This document shows, piece after piece, positions 54,643 to 63,805 of a DNA stretch of 64,000 nucleotides (positions are counted from its first letter, which is position 1; each line of letters starts with the position of its first letter). This stretch comes from Maribacter aestuarii (GTDB lineage Bacteria > Bacteroidota > Bacteroidia > Flavobacteriales > Flavobacteriaceae). The position numbers and the translations under genes were made by a program. The stretch covers positions 248,001-312,000 of the forward strand of contig NZ_CP107031.2 in assembly GCF_027474845.2 (NCBI RefSeq), read 5' to 3'. Under the pieces are notes generated by a model, which saw only the letters and a program-made list of their open reading frames with translations, was not told the origin of the DNA and did no database searches.

Positions 54643-56364
54643 CTAGATATTTTGCTGTTTTAGTTGTTCTACAATGTAATCGGAAGCTCTCCATGAAAGT
54701 GCCATGATTGTCCAAGTACAGTTTTTATCGGCTTGAGACACAAATGGACCGGCATCCACGACAAAAACATTATCCACATCGTGCAACTGATTGAACTTAT
54801 TCGTGACCGATGTTTTAGGATCATTGCCCATACGTGTCGTACCCACCTCATGAATAATTTTACCGGGTGCTTCTAATCCGTATTTTCTATCTGCACCAGG
54901 TTTTTCACCCAAGGGATGTCCACCCATGTTATGGATTAATTCCTCAAAGGTATCTTGCATATGCTTGGCCTGTTTTACCTCAAAATCAGACCATTGATAC
55001 TTAAATTTTAATACCGGAATACCAAACTCGTCCACAGTAGTAGGGTCAATCTCACAGTAGTTCTCTTTTCTAGCGATACCTTCGCCGCGTCCACCAAAAC
55101 CAACTACGGAGCCATAGTATTTTTTTACATCATCCCGTAAACCTTCGCCGTAGCCTCCAACCTTTAGACCAAAAAACTTATTAAAATCATTGGGATTCCA
55201 GCCAAATCCATAATTGGGTTGGCCCATACCTCCCCAAACTTCAATATGGTAGCCTCTTGGGAAATCTAGTTTGGAGTTATCTCCCCACCATGGCGAGTAA
55301 ACGTGCATGCCCCCCACCCCATCTTCGTTATAAGAGGTTTTTCTGTTCATTAAGCCGGGGATGAAACCTGCGGCGCTTGATCCCGTGGAATCATGTAAAT
55401 ATTTACCCACCAAATTACTACTATTGCCTAAACCATTGGGATGTTGTTTACTTTTGGAATTGAGCAAAATTCTTGCGGAGCTACACGCAGATGCCGCCAG
55501 CACTACCACTTTACCTTTTAATTTATATTCTTTCCTGTCATCTTTACTGATATAGGATACTCCTGTAGCCTTACCCTCATCGTTCGTAGTGATTTCACGT
55601 ACCATGGAGTTTACGAAGATTTTAACCTGACCTCCGCTTTTCTGGGCTGGGAATATTAGACAGCTCCCAGAAGAGAAATCGGCATATACTTGACATGAAC
55701 GCGAGCATTGACCGCAGTAAAAACAAACGCCTCTTTCGTTGTTTATTTTTTTGGTCAACATAGATAGACGTCCTGGTATTACAGGTATACCTGATTTTTT
55801 TGCGCCGTTGATATAAAAAAGCTCATGTAATCTAGGTTTAGGGGGAGGTAGAAAAAATCCATCAGGATCATCTTCAAGACCTTCGTTTGTCCCGAATACA
55901 CCAATAAGCTTGTCCACTTTATCATAATATGGCTTTACATCGTCGTAACCGATGGGCCAATCGTCACCATGACCATCCCTAGTCTTTCCTTTAAAATCCT
56001 TAGGGCCAAAACGTAAAGAAATTCGCCCCCAATGGTTGGTCCTGCCTCCAAGCATCCTAGAACGGTACCACCAAAAATCGGTTCCCTCTTCTTGTGTATA
56101 AGGTTCCCCTTCAACCTTCCATCCGCCATAGGCCATATCCCACTCCCCAAAAACACGATCGGTACCCGCACCCCTCCTGGGGGAATCGTAGGGCCATTTT
56201 AACTGGGTCATGGTTTTAGGGTCTGCAGGGTCAAAAAATGGACCTGCTTCTACTACGGCTACGTTCAGACCTGCATCCGCCAATTGTTTGGTAGCCATAC
56301 CGCCACCGGCGCCAGAACCAACTATAATTACGTCATAAACTTCTGAGGATTCTTTTATTTGCAT
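54643..56364 (-). CDS. GMC-family FAD sugar dehydrogenase (large subunit)
   Basis: 573 residues. FAD-binding GSGAGGGMATKQLADAGLNVAVVEAGP lies at 16-42, SRMLGGRTNHWGRISLR around 107-123, and HEVGTTRMGNDPKTSV plus NVFVVDAGPFVSQADKN near the C-terminus contain the catalytic His/Asn region. A cysteine cluster CFYCGQCSRSC at about 208-218 recalls an iron-sulfur-binding insertion seen in related glucoside 3-dehydrogenases. No signal peptide; export likely relies on the Tat-type subunit encoded next. Relatives oxidise gluconate, fructose or C3 of glucosides. The enzyme probably makes a keto-sugar for the TIM-barrel proteins downstream. Confidence 0.9.
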   Translation of the reverse strand: MQIKESSEVYDVIIVGSGAGGGMATKQLADAGLNVAVVEAGPFFDPADPKTMTQLKWPYDSPRRGAGTDRVFGEWDMAYGGWKVEGEPYTQEEGTDFWWYRSRMLGGRTNHWGRISLRFGPKDFKGKTRDGHGDDWPIGYDDVKPYYDKVDKLIGVFGTNEGLEDDPDGFFLPPPKPRLHELFYINGAKKSGIPVIPGRLSMLTKKINNERGVCFYCGQCSRSCQVYADFSSGSCLIFPAQKSGGQVKIFVNSMVREITTNDEGKATGVSYISKDDRKEYKLKGKVVVLAASACSSARILLNSKSKQHPNGLGNSSNLVGKYLHDSTGSSAAGFIPGLMNRKTSYNEDGVGGMHVYSPWWGDNSKLDFPRGYHIEVWGGMGQPNYGFGWNPNDFNKFFGLKVGGYGEGLRDDVKKYYGSVVGFGGRGEGIARKENYCEIDPTTVDEFGIPVLKFKYQWSDFEVKQAKHMQDTFEELIHNMGGHPLGEKPGADRKYGLEAPGKIIHEVGTTRMGNDPKTSVTNKFNQLHDVDNVFVVDAGPFVSQADKNCTWTIMALSWRASDYIVEQLKQQNI

Positions 56365-56636
56365 CGATAATTATTTAATTCTTCCCAATTTAATATTTTA
56401 AATAAAACTTGTTGGCATTTTTTATACCAACAGCATGATATTTGGCATATAGCTACGTAAGACATGATAAGAATGACAAAAAACCTACCTCAGAATATTA
56501 CTCTAATTTCATTCAGATTTAACCATTTTATATATGTGCTCTATTAAGTTCTAAAGTACATTTTTCCAATTATGGAGAAATTGGTAAGAGCTTGTTCTCG
56601 TAAGCATTAGTCTTTTTTTTCTAGATGGTGGTTTCT

Positions 56637-58010
56637 TTAATTACTTTTAAAAGTAGATGCTGGCAAGTTGGCTGAATTAAAAAGATTTGGAATGGCAGTG
56701 TTTTCCCAAGCAAAACGTATATGTTTTGGCATTCTAACTTGTTTAGCACTTAGGTATACCATTTCGTCTTTTATTTTTGCTTTGGCAGGATAATATACAC
56801 CATCCTCTCCGGCAATTTCAAAATGCGAGACTGTTTTACCCGTACTATACAATCCTTGATTATGGTCAAAGTGCACAATAACTTCTCTATCTTTTATTTC
56901 AATATTTTTATAAAGTGGACTATGCACTTCATTATCTTTTATGCCGTAATGTTCCTTTAGTGCGATATTGGCAAGGCGAAGACCCACATCCTGTTTATTT
57001 TGTGGGTGTATATCGTCTACGGTACAAATATCACTAGTCACGACCATGCCCGTTTTTTCAAGCTCAAGAGCAAGGCGTTGTTGGTTTCTAACCTCAGCAC
57101 CCTCGTATGGCCGACCGTATTTGAACGGGGCTATCTGAACAAAATAAAAGGGGAATACATACCCTCTAGCGTTTCGCCAAGAGGTAATCATTCTTGTAAA
57201 CAAATCCTTGTAGCTATTTGCATTTGCGGTATTAGATTCGCCCTGATACCATAGAACCCCGGCAATCTTGAAGTTTACAAACGGAGCAATCATCCCATTA
57301 TATAAACTAGAAGGTTCTATAGTGACCCATTTATTGGGTTTAATCGATTCATGGGCCTTTAAAAGTTCCGGATACTTCTCAAAAACATCCTTTGGAGTCC
57401 ATACTTCGGCACAGGAGGCTCCCCATGAAGCATCGATAAGGCCAATGGGTATGTTTGTCTCTTGGTGGACCCGTTTAGCAAAGAAATAGGCCACCGAGCT
57501 AAAGTCCATCATGGTCTCGGGCGAACAAGTCGTCCACTCCCCAGGTGCGTTTTCTTGTGGTTCTGGAGCAGTTCGTTTTTCTACGGTAAACAAACGTATG
57601 CTGGGATAATTGGCATTGCTAATTTCTGTCTGCTTATTATCTATACCACTATTGGCACTCCATTCCATGTTGGATTGTCCAGAGCATAACCAGACATCAC
57701 CCGTCATTACATTGCTCAACACTATCTCATTATTGTTTCCTTTAAATCGAACTTCATAAGGCCCTCCCGCTTCTGGAGTGTTTACTGACAATTCCCATTT
57801 AGCATCGTTCCCGGTTTTAACCATAAAAGTCCGGTCGTTCCATCCCGTGTAAATCTCAAATTCTTCGTTTGGTGACGCCCAGCCAAACAGTCGTACTTCA
57901 GATTCTCTCTGAATAACCATATCGTTCGAAAAAATGTTCGGCAAGGAAATATCCGCTAAAAGGGGTTGGACGTAAACCAGGAAAAGTATAAGCAGTACTC
58001 TAATTTTCAT
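56637..58010 (-). CDS. Sialate-O-acetylesterase-like SGNH hydrolase, exported
   Basis: 457 residues from the ATG at 58010, which begins a good Sec signal (MKIRVLLILFLVYVQPLLAD); the frame upstream lacks signal character. The nucleophile block is LCSGQSNMEW (S113), followed by GVLWYQGESN, and the Asp-x-x-His of CTVDDIHPQNK. These are hallmarks of sialate O-acetylesterase-type carbohydrate esterases. In glycan loci they remove acetyl groups from sugars other than sialic acid too; no sialic-acid genes are present here. It is transcribed divergently from the Gfo/Idh/MocA gene. Confidence 0.9.
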   Translation of the reverse strand: MKIRVLLILFLVYVQPLLADISLPNIFSNDMVIQRESEVRLFGWASPNEEFEIYTGWNDRTFMVKTGNDAKWELSVNTPEAGGPYEVRFKGNNNEIVLSNVMTGDVWLCSGQSNMEWSANSGIDNKQTEISNANYPSIRLFTVEKRTAPEPQENAPGEWTTCSPETMMDFSSVAYFFAKRVHQETNIPIGLIDASWGASCAEVWTPKDVFEKYPELLKAHESIKPNKWVTIEPSSLYNGMIAPFVNFKIAGVLWYQGESNTANANSYKDLFTRMITSWRNARGYVFPFYFVQIAPFKYGRPYEGAEVRNQQRLALELEKTGMVVTSDICTVDDIHPQNKQDVGLRLANIALKEHYGIKDNEVHSPLYKNIEIKDREVIVHFDHNQGLYSTGKTVSHFEIAGEDGVYYPAKAKIKDEMVYLSAKQVRMPKHIRFAWENTAIPNLFNSANLPASTFKSN

Positions 58011-58165
58011 CTGTATGACTATAATTGGTGAATATTTAAATATAATCAAATTAACCCTAGTTGTCATGGGCTAAAACAAGAATGAAATGTTTTTCTAAAA
58101 CGGGAATCATTCCTTAACTTGAAATCTTAAAGGCAACTTATTTATAACTGAGAACCTTATTCATC

Positions 58166-59536
58166 ATGGCAGATAATTTCTTTTTAAATCGTAGAAATTT
58201 TATAAAAGGAGCTTCCGCTTCTTTATTGCTGTCCTCCTTTGGCACTTACGGCATTGAATACTTTGCTCAAGAAAAGCCCAAGAGAGTTGCCCTAATAGGT
58301 ACGGGTTGGTATGGCACCAGTGACCTTTTTAAATTGATACAAGTAGCCAATGTTGAGGTCGTTGCACTTTGTGATGTAGATGCCAACTTCCTAAACGAAA
58401 CAGCCCTATTGGTTGCTCAACGTCAGAAGTCGGGAAAGAAGCCCAAGCTTTATTCCGATTATAGGGAAATGTTGGAAAAACAAGATTTGGACATTGTTCT
58501 TATTGGAACCCCGGACCATTGGCATGCACTACAATGCATTGCGGCAATAAAGGCTGGCGCCCACGTTTATGTGCAAAAACCAATAAGTGTTGATGTTATT
58601 GAAGGTGAAGCTATGGTTGCCGCCGCAAGAAAGTACAATAAGGTGGTACAGGTAGGAACCCAACGAAAAAGCACACCTCACTTAATAGATGCAAAAAAAC
58701 AAATTGTTGACGCAGGTCTCCTAGGGAAAATAGGCCATGTAGAAATGTGCTGTTACTACCATATGAGAGCTAATGGAAATCCACCGGAACAACCGATTCC
58801 AGATTTTTTGGATTACGAAATGTGGACCGGGCCTGCACCTTTGCGTCCTTATGACGGTATTCCCCATAGACGGTGGTGGCGTACCTTCAGGGAGTATGGT
58901 AATGGCATTGTTGGCGATATGTGCGTACATATGTTGGACACGGTAAGGTGGATGTTAGATTTAGGATGGCCAAAAGAAATAAGTTCCCAAGGCGGGATTT
59001 ATGTCCAAAAAGATGGCAAATCCAATATTTCGGATACACAGACGGCCGTATTTGAATATGACGAACTTAACTGCGTGTGGCAGCATAGAACTTGGGGAAA
59101 CCCTGCGGACCCTGAGTACCCCTGGTCCTTTAAAATTTATGGGGATAAAGGTGTATTGTCCGGCAGTACCATGAAAGCTGATTTCGTACCACACGGTGAA
59201 GGAGAACCCATTCATTTTGATGTACTCTACGAAAAAGAAAAATACCCCGAAGATTTGATTGAAAAAGACAATGAGTTGAATGCTGCACCTGCGACGAGAC
59301 GCCATATGATCGATTTTCTGGAAGCCATTAAAAATAATACCAGACCCATTGCCGATATCCAAGAAGGCCATATTTCCACGGCAAGTTGTATTTTGGCAAA
59401 TCTTTCTATGGATTTAGAAAGACCATTGATTTATGACCCCAATACGCGCACAGTCGTAAATGACCCTGAAGCGACCAAATTATTACAGCGAGCATATAGG
59501 GGACCATGGGAGCATCCCCATCCTGATAACGTATAG
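58166..59536 (+). CDS. Tat-exported Gfo/Idh/MocA-family oxidoreductase
   Basis: 456 residues. N-terminal LNRRNFIKGASASLLLSS is a standard Tat signal. VALIGTGWYGTSDL (about 39-52) binds the dinucleotide; VQKPISVDV has Gln in place of the usual Glu of EKP but keeps the Lys; TPDHWH (about 118-123) and HRRWWRTFREYGNGIVGDMCVHMLD are typical of a Bacteroidota/Planctomycetota subgroup. Probably oxidises or reduces a sugar in the periplasm with tightly held NAD(P). Its neighbours (GMC enzyme, TIM-barrel lyase/isomerase-like proteins) favour keto-sugar chemistry. The stop is 3 bp from that of the convergent LacI gene. Confidence 0.88.
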   Translation: MADNFFLNRRNFIKGASASLLLSSFGTYGIEYFAQEKPKRVALIGTGWYGTSDLFKLIQVANVEVVALCDVDANFLNETALLVAQRQKSGKKPKLYSDYREMLEKQDLDIVLIGTPDHWHALQCIAAIKAGAHVYVQKPISVDVIEGEAMVAAARKYNKVVQVGTQRKSTPHLIDAKKQIVDAGLLGKIGHVEMCCYYHMRANGNPPEQPIPDFLDYEMWTGPAPLRPYDGIPHRRWWRTFREYGNGIVGDMCVHMLDTVRWMLDLGWPKEISSQGGIYVQKDGKSNISDTQTAVFEYDELNCVWQHRTWGNPADPEYPWSFKIYGDKGVLSGSTMKADFVPHGEGEPIHFDVLYEKEKYPEDLIEKDNELNAAPATRRHMIDFLEAIKNNTRPIADIQEGHISTASCILANLSMDLERPLIYDPNTRTVVNDPEATKLLQRAYRGPWEHPHPDNV

Positions 59537-59539
59537 AAA

Positions 59540-60562
59540 TCAGAGCGATCTTTTCGTTGATTCCCGAATGATGAGGCTGGTTTTTACAACTTTTGTTTTA
59601 AAGGGGAGTTCTGCATCTGGGTTTTCAATCCTTTGTATCAGCAATTTTGCGGCGCTTTCCCCAATATATTTTCCATGCTGACTGACCATGGTCAGCGATG
59701 GGCTAACATATTCTGAAAGTTGGCCATTGGTAAACCCGATAATGGAAATATCCCTAGGAACTTCATAACCTTTAGACTTTACTATGTGTAAAATCTTCAC
59801 TGCCGTAATTTCGTCCAAACCTAGAATAGCATCGATTTTGTTTCCCGTTAAAACAAAGGTCATGAGCAATTCTAAGTCATCCTGAGGTCCATAGTTTATA
59901 ACCATTTTCGTATTGTATGCACGTCCGTTGTCCATCAAGGCTTTTTTATACCCCTCGTGTCTCAGTATGCCTACGCTAGATTTACCTATTGGAGAAACGA
60001 ACGCGATATTTTCACAACCTAAATCCATAAAATATTGGGTCGCTTTATAGGCTGCCTCGAAGTCATCAACGATAACCTTATCACAGTTAATTTTCTCGGA
60101 TACCCTATCAAAAAGAACTAATGGGATTTGATTGGAAATAATTTCATTTAAGGATTCAACTTTCCCTTTTAGTTGCGTTTCTTCAGATAGAGAAACAATC
60201 AACCCATCCACCGTGCCGGAGTCTAAAAAGGCCAACGTCTTGGACTCTTTCTCAAAGGATTCGTCAGTAATACAACTGATAATGTTATATCCTTTTTCAT
60301 TCGCCACCTTCTCTATGCCGTAGAGCACTTGAACAAAAAAATAGTTTAAAATATTAGGAACCAGTACCCCAATGGTCTTTGTACTGCTATTAATCAGGTT
60401 TAGTGCTAGCTTATTAGGTTTGTAATGCCTTTCCTTTGCGAATTTTTGAATTTTATCCTTGAGGGCGCTACTAATTTCATGACTATCGCGTACGGCTTTG
60501 GAGGCGGTAGATATAGACACGCCAAAATGCTTTGCAATATCCTTCAGGGTAATTTTATTCAT
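59540..60562 (-). CDS. LacI-family transcriptional regulator
   Basis: 340 residues. The N-terminal helix-turn-helix reads ITLKDIAKHFGVSISTASKAVRDSHEIS with the hinge YKPNKLALNL; the periplasmic-binding-like effector domain follows (IGVLVPNILNYFFVQVL, PLVLFDRVSEK, IIGFTNGQLSEYVSPSLTMVSQ). LacI proteins of this type sense sugars and repress nearby catabolic genes. Lying at the end of the sulfatase/GMC/oxidoreductase region, it is the best candidate for its local regulator. No clear operator could be tied to it by eye. Confidence 0.95.
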   Translation of the reverse strand: MNKITLKDIAKHFGVSISTASKAVRDSHEISSALKDKIQKFAKERHYKPNKLALNLINSSTKTIGVLVPNILNYFFVQVLYGIEKVANEKGYNIISCITDESFEKESKTLAFLDSGTVDGLIVSLSEETQLKGKVESLNEIISNQIPLVLFDRVSEKINCDKVIVDDFEAAYKATQYFMDLGCENIAFVSPIGKSSVGILRHEGYKKALMDNGRAYNTKMVINYGPQDDLELLMTFVLTGNKIDAILGLDEITAVKILHIVKSKGYEVPRDISIIGFTNGQLSEYVSPSLTMVSQHGKYIGESAAKLLIQRIENPDAELPFKTKVVKTSLIIRESTKRSL

Positions 60563-60640
60563 TTGTTAAAGCTAAAAAAGGTCTTTGAAAAATAGTCCAT
60601 TTTTTCAAAAACCTTTCTTTGTCTATATCCAGGGGGAATA

Positions 60641-61261
60641 TTACAATTGTTCTAATTTGGTCAATGCTTCGGATTTTGAGTTTACATCCAGCTTTAGATA
60701 AATATTCTGAATGTGAAAATTTACGGCACTGGTAGTTACAAATAGCTTATCCGCAATCATTCTATAAGTGGCTCCCTTGCAGAGATAGTCAACAATTTGA
60801 TTTTCTCTCTCCGAGAACAACTTGTATGTTTTTCTGTGGAAATTAGACACCACTTTTTGTACGATATCGTTGCTCATCGTAGCTCCATCTTTGCGAACAC
60901 AATTCAATGCATGAAGGAGCTTATCTTCACTCATGGGTTTCGTCAGGTATCCATTCGCGCCTCGTTTGAAGGCATCCTTTATTATTTCAAAATCATTGAT
61001 TAGGCTAATCATAATTATTTTGACGTTCCAATCTTTTCTACGAAATAGTTTGATTGCATCCAATCCGCTAATCGTATCGAGATCAACTTCTGAAATGATA
61101 ACATCTGGCGAAACTTTCTTGTATTTTTTCAAGGCTTCATTAGCACAGCAGTAGATGCCGACCAGGTCGTAATCTGGAAAATTTTGGAAATAACTTTTGT
61201 ACGATTCATGTTGTGCCAATTCCTTTTCAATAACGATGATTTTTAAGATTTGAGTTTTCAT
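60641..61261 (-). CDS. LuxR/NarL-type regulator with atypical receiver domain
   Basis: 206 residues. An N-terminal receiver-like domain (1-120) and a C-terminal LuxR HTH (KLFSERENQIVDYLCKGATYRMIADKLFVTTSAVNFHIQNIYLKL, about 145-190). The receiver keeps the conserved Lys in GYLTKP, but the phospho-acceptor position holds Glu58 (PDVIISEVDL) instead of Asp, and the acidic pair near the N-terminus reads E12-K13. It therefore probably cannot be phosphorylated in the usual way. No histidine kinase is nearby. It lies 79 bp upstream of the LacI gene on the same strand. Confidence 0.85.
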   Translation of the reverse strand: MKTQILKIIVIEKELAQHESYKSYFQNFPDYDLVGIYCCANEALKKYKKVSPDVIISEVDLDTISGLDAIKLFRRKDWNVKIIMISLINDFEIIKDAFKRGANGYLTKPMSEDKLLHALNCVRKDGATMSNDIVQKVVSNFHRKTYKLFSERENQIVDYLCKGATYRMIADKLFVTTSAVNFHIQNIYLKLDVNSKSEALTKLEQL

Positions 61262-62008
61262 TGTCGATGGTATTTATTGCCATCCTATTCCGGGGGAAAT
61301 AGAACGACTGGGTTAGTACTAGGTAAAATTTGGTTATGCGTAATAATGACTTACGGAGTAGTTCCTAACGCAGTCAGACTAGCTGTATTTGGCATGGATG
61401 ACCCTTGAAACGCTCCAAAATTAGTTTTTGGGCATAGCGGTTGCAAGGCCTCATCTTATGATGACGTGCGAAATCTACTATGAAATGTAAGTACCGAAAA
61501 GAAAGCTAATTCTTGATGAAATGTAGACTTGAACCAAATGTGAATTTATCTAGCATAAATGCGATTTGGCCATTGAACGACTTCAGAAGTACAATCAAGT
61601 GTTTGAGTTGAAACTTAATAGTAAAGTGGTTTCTGTAGGTAAGCGGTAGGTAAAAATTTTCCATGTTCTTGGGGGATTTGGGTTAACAATGGTTATCTCT
61701 AACTTTCTGATGGAAATATAGGGATATAAAAAATATGTTAGTCGAATGCGTAGGTTTTTTCGTTCAAATGCAAGAATTTATGCATTTCATCTATAAAAAC
61801 TAAAAAATCCCTACCTAGATTGAGTATCAATTTCACCACTTTCCAAGTTGGTTCTGGGACAATTCTTATAAAATATGGCATAAAAAAAGGAGGGGACCCA
61901 GTTATCCCCCCGGATACCACCCCTCCTCTTATCGACAATTTACTCAACATAGAAATACTTAAACCCAATGTCGCGCCATAAATTTATCGAATACTAAATC
62001 TTAAAATA
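61262..62008. other. 747-bp non-coding region
   Basis: Spacer upstream of the LuxR gene and downstream of the PorP-like gene. It holds GGTTATGCGTAATA at 61332-61345 and the terminator at 61882-61927. A 76-codon - strand frame (61738-61968) runs through the terminator and is not considered a gene. Nothing else was recognised. Confidence 0.6.
61882..61927 (-). terminator. Terminator after the PorP/SprF-like gene
   Basis: Outer stem AGGAGGGG (61888-61895) pairs with CCCCTCCT (61920-61927); an inner stem TATCC/GGATA closes a CCCC loop. On the - strand T7 follows. It lies 80 bp after the stop codon. Confidence 0.88.
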
Positions 62009-63706
62009 TTATTGCTCCCTGCTTATATAGTCTCCATCATCCTCATAGGTATTGGAAGCCGTTGCCGTGGAGCGGTCTACCTGCATTATCCATTTTTCAT
62101 CGTTGTACTTTCCGTTCAAATTAGAAACAAAGGCTGTTTTTGCTTCCTCCTTATAATCATAATCAGCTAAGTACACGTAATGCAGTCCATTTTCTTTATT
62201 GTAGAATTGTTTTGCATTTAATCCCTTTTTCTTCAAACTGTCCATAAAAGCATTGAGGTATTTTTTGTTCTTATACACGTTTGCTATGACATAGTAACCT
62301 GATTTAACTCCTACCATATCGGCTTCACCTAGCATTTTTATTGGTAACTTCTCAAACTGCTTGTTTCGTGGGTCCTCAAAAACCTCATAATTCTCTGACT
62401 CCGTTTCATTAGAAACTAACATGGTTCTGTCCTCTTGGCTAAAATCTTCTAGGCTTATTCGTATATTGTTCTTGATATCGGTACGTAAAAGACGTACAAC
62501 GGTCTCAAAACGTTGTTCAAAAGCAGTAGTTCGTGCTTCCTCTATGGAATCCTGTCTTAAAATCAATTCATCCAAGATCAACCGATTTTGATAGGCAATT
62601 GAATTTTCATCTATATTTTCAGAAGTTGTTATCTCTTTCCTAGATTTTCTTCTTCCTTTATCCCTTTCTTCTATTAGGTGGGCAATTTGTTCTTCATAAT
62701 TCCGAACAATACGATCTATTTTACTATCCTGAGAACTATCCACATAAGCATTACCTTTTTCGTCATCATCCTTAAAAGTATAGGCCAAAGAAAGCTCATG
62801 GTTCCATCCCAAATTGGCATTCTCTTGCGAAAGGTCCTTTTCCATTAAATAGCCCAATGACATCTTTTTACTTAGGTTAAACCCTATTCCTGCGGAAAGT
62901 CCATATTCCTCGTCCATGGTCGTCTGTAGCCATCCATATTTGGGCAGGTCCAACAAAAGAGATCCCAAATAATATAGGCTGCCATCATCGTTCTTACCTA
63001 CCTGGGCCAAAGGCATCAGTCTGGCATTTTCAAACAATCCCCTACCTGCGTTAAAAGGATGGGTATATTGTACGGAAGCTTTAATACTATTAATGGATAG
63101 GTTCGTTAAAAACTCGTTCGTAGTCTGGTTATAACGTAGCATGTCTTCTGCATATAAACCAAAATCAAACTTTCCTACGGATAAGTTCATGCCTGGCTGC
63201 ACGGCAATTTTACTTTCTTTTCTGGCTTCGGAAACCTCTGGGTCATCTTCAGTAACAACCACTCTGTTCTTATCCAGTCCTTGGTTAAAATAGGTGACGT
63301 TGGTACCAAAAGCAAGTTTCGTTTTTTCTCCCAAGGTTACGGATGTCGCATAATTGGCATTGAAACCAAATTCTTGTACAACTCCGGACCATTGGCTATA
63401 AACTCCTATTCCTACTGCGGTATTCTCGTTGATTTTATTACTGAATCCAAGAAAATAGTTTTGGCTATTATCATCGAACGTAGCGTATTGGTTTCTATGT
63501 AGGATATTAAGATATGATTTATTCTCCCTGACCAACGAAAAGGTAGGATTGATTAAAAATCGATTAAAGAATAATTGATTGTGATACGTACTACTAGAGC
63601 TTAGGTCGTTATTTGTTTCTTGACCATGCATGGATAAGTTTCCTAGAACTATGATAAAAACAAGGGGGAGACCTATCTTTTTGGATAAGGTATGGGTATA
63701 GTTCAT
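62009..63706 (-). CDS. PorP/SprF-family outer-membrane protein with C-terminal SPOR-like domain
   Basis: 565 residues. Sec signal to LSMHGQ (about 29). Residues 35-320 have the PorP/SprF pattern (HNQLFFNRFLINPTFSLVRENKSYLNILHRNQYATFDD, then beta-barrel strands such as AVGIGVYSQWSGVVQEFGFNANYA). A charged, helical linker (about 325-425) is followed by a SPOR-like unit (SGYYVIANVYKNKKYLNAFMDSLKKKGLNAKQFYNKENGLHYVYLADY, about 463-515), a peptidoglycan-binding fold. PorP/SprF proteins help type IX secretion and gliding and attach cell-surface adhesins encoded next to them; the partial gene upstream is probably that partner. Confidence 0.87.
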   Translation of the reverse strand: MNYTHTLSKKIGLPLVFIIVLGNLSMHGQETNNDLSSSSTYHNQLFFNRFLINPTFSLVRENKSYLNILHRNQYATFDDNSQNYFLGFSNKINENTAVGIGVYSQWSGVVQEFGFNANYATSVTLGEKTKLAFGTNVTYFNQGLDKNRVVVTEDDPEVSEARKESKIAVQPGMNLSVGKFDFGLYAEDMLRYNQTTNEFLTNLSINSIKASVQYTHPFNAGRGLFENARLMPLAQVGKNDDGSLYYLGSLLLDLPKYGWLQTTMDEEYGLSAGIGFNLSKKMSLGYLMEKDLSQENANLGWNHELSLAYTFKDDDEKGNAYVDSSQDSKIDRIVRNYEEQIAHLIEERDKGRRKSRKEITTSENIDENSIAYQNRLILDELILRQDSIEEARTTAFEQRFETVVRLLRTDIKNNIRISLEDFSQEDRTMLVSNETESENYEVFEDPRNKQFEKLPIKMLGEADMVGVKSGYYVIANVYKNKKYLNAFMDSLKKKGLNAKQFYNKENGLHYVYLADYDYKEEAKTAFVSNLNGKYNDEKWIMQVDRSTATASNTYEDDGDYISREQ

Positions 63707-63805
63707 GATATTATTTTTATAAGTTTAAATTTGGGCGTGCAAAGGAAGTATGTGTAAGTACGCTACTCCTTTGAAGGGTTCAATTTTCCGAAGACATGCG
63801 GGTTA

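Noticed and set aside
61738..61968. 76-codon - strand frame downstream of the PorP-like gene
   Set aside because: It runs straight through the strong terminator hairpin at 61882-61927, and the Gly/Pro-rich part is simply that hairpin translated.
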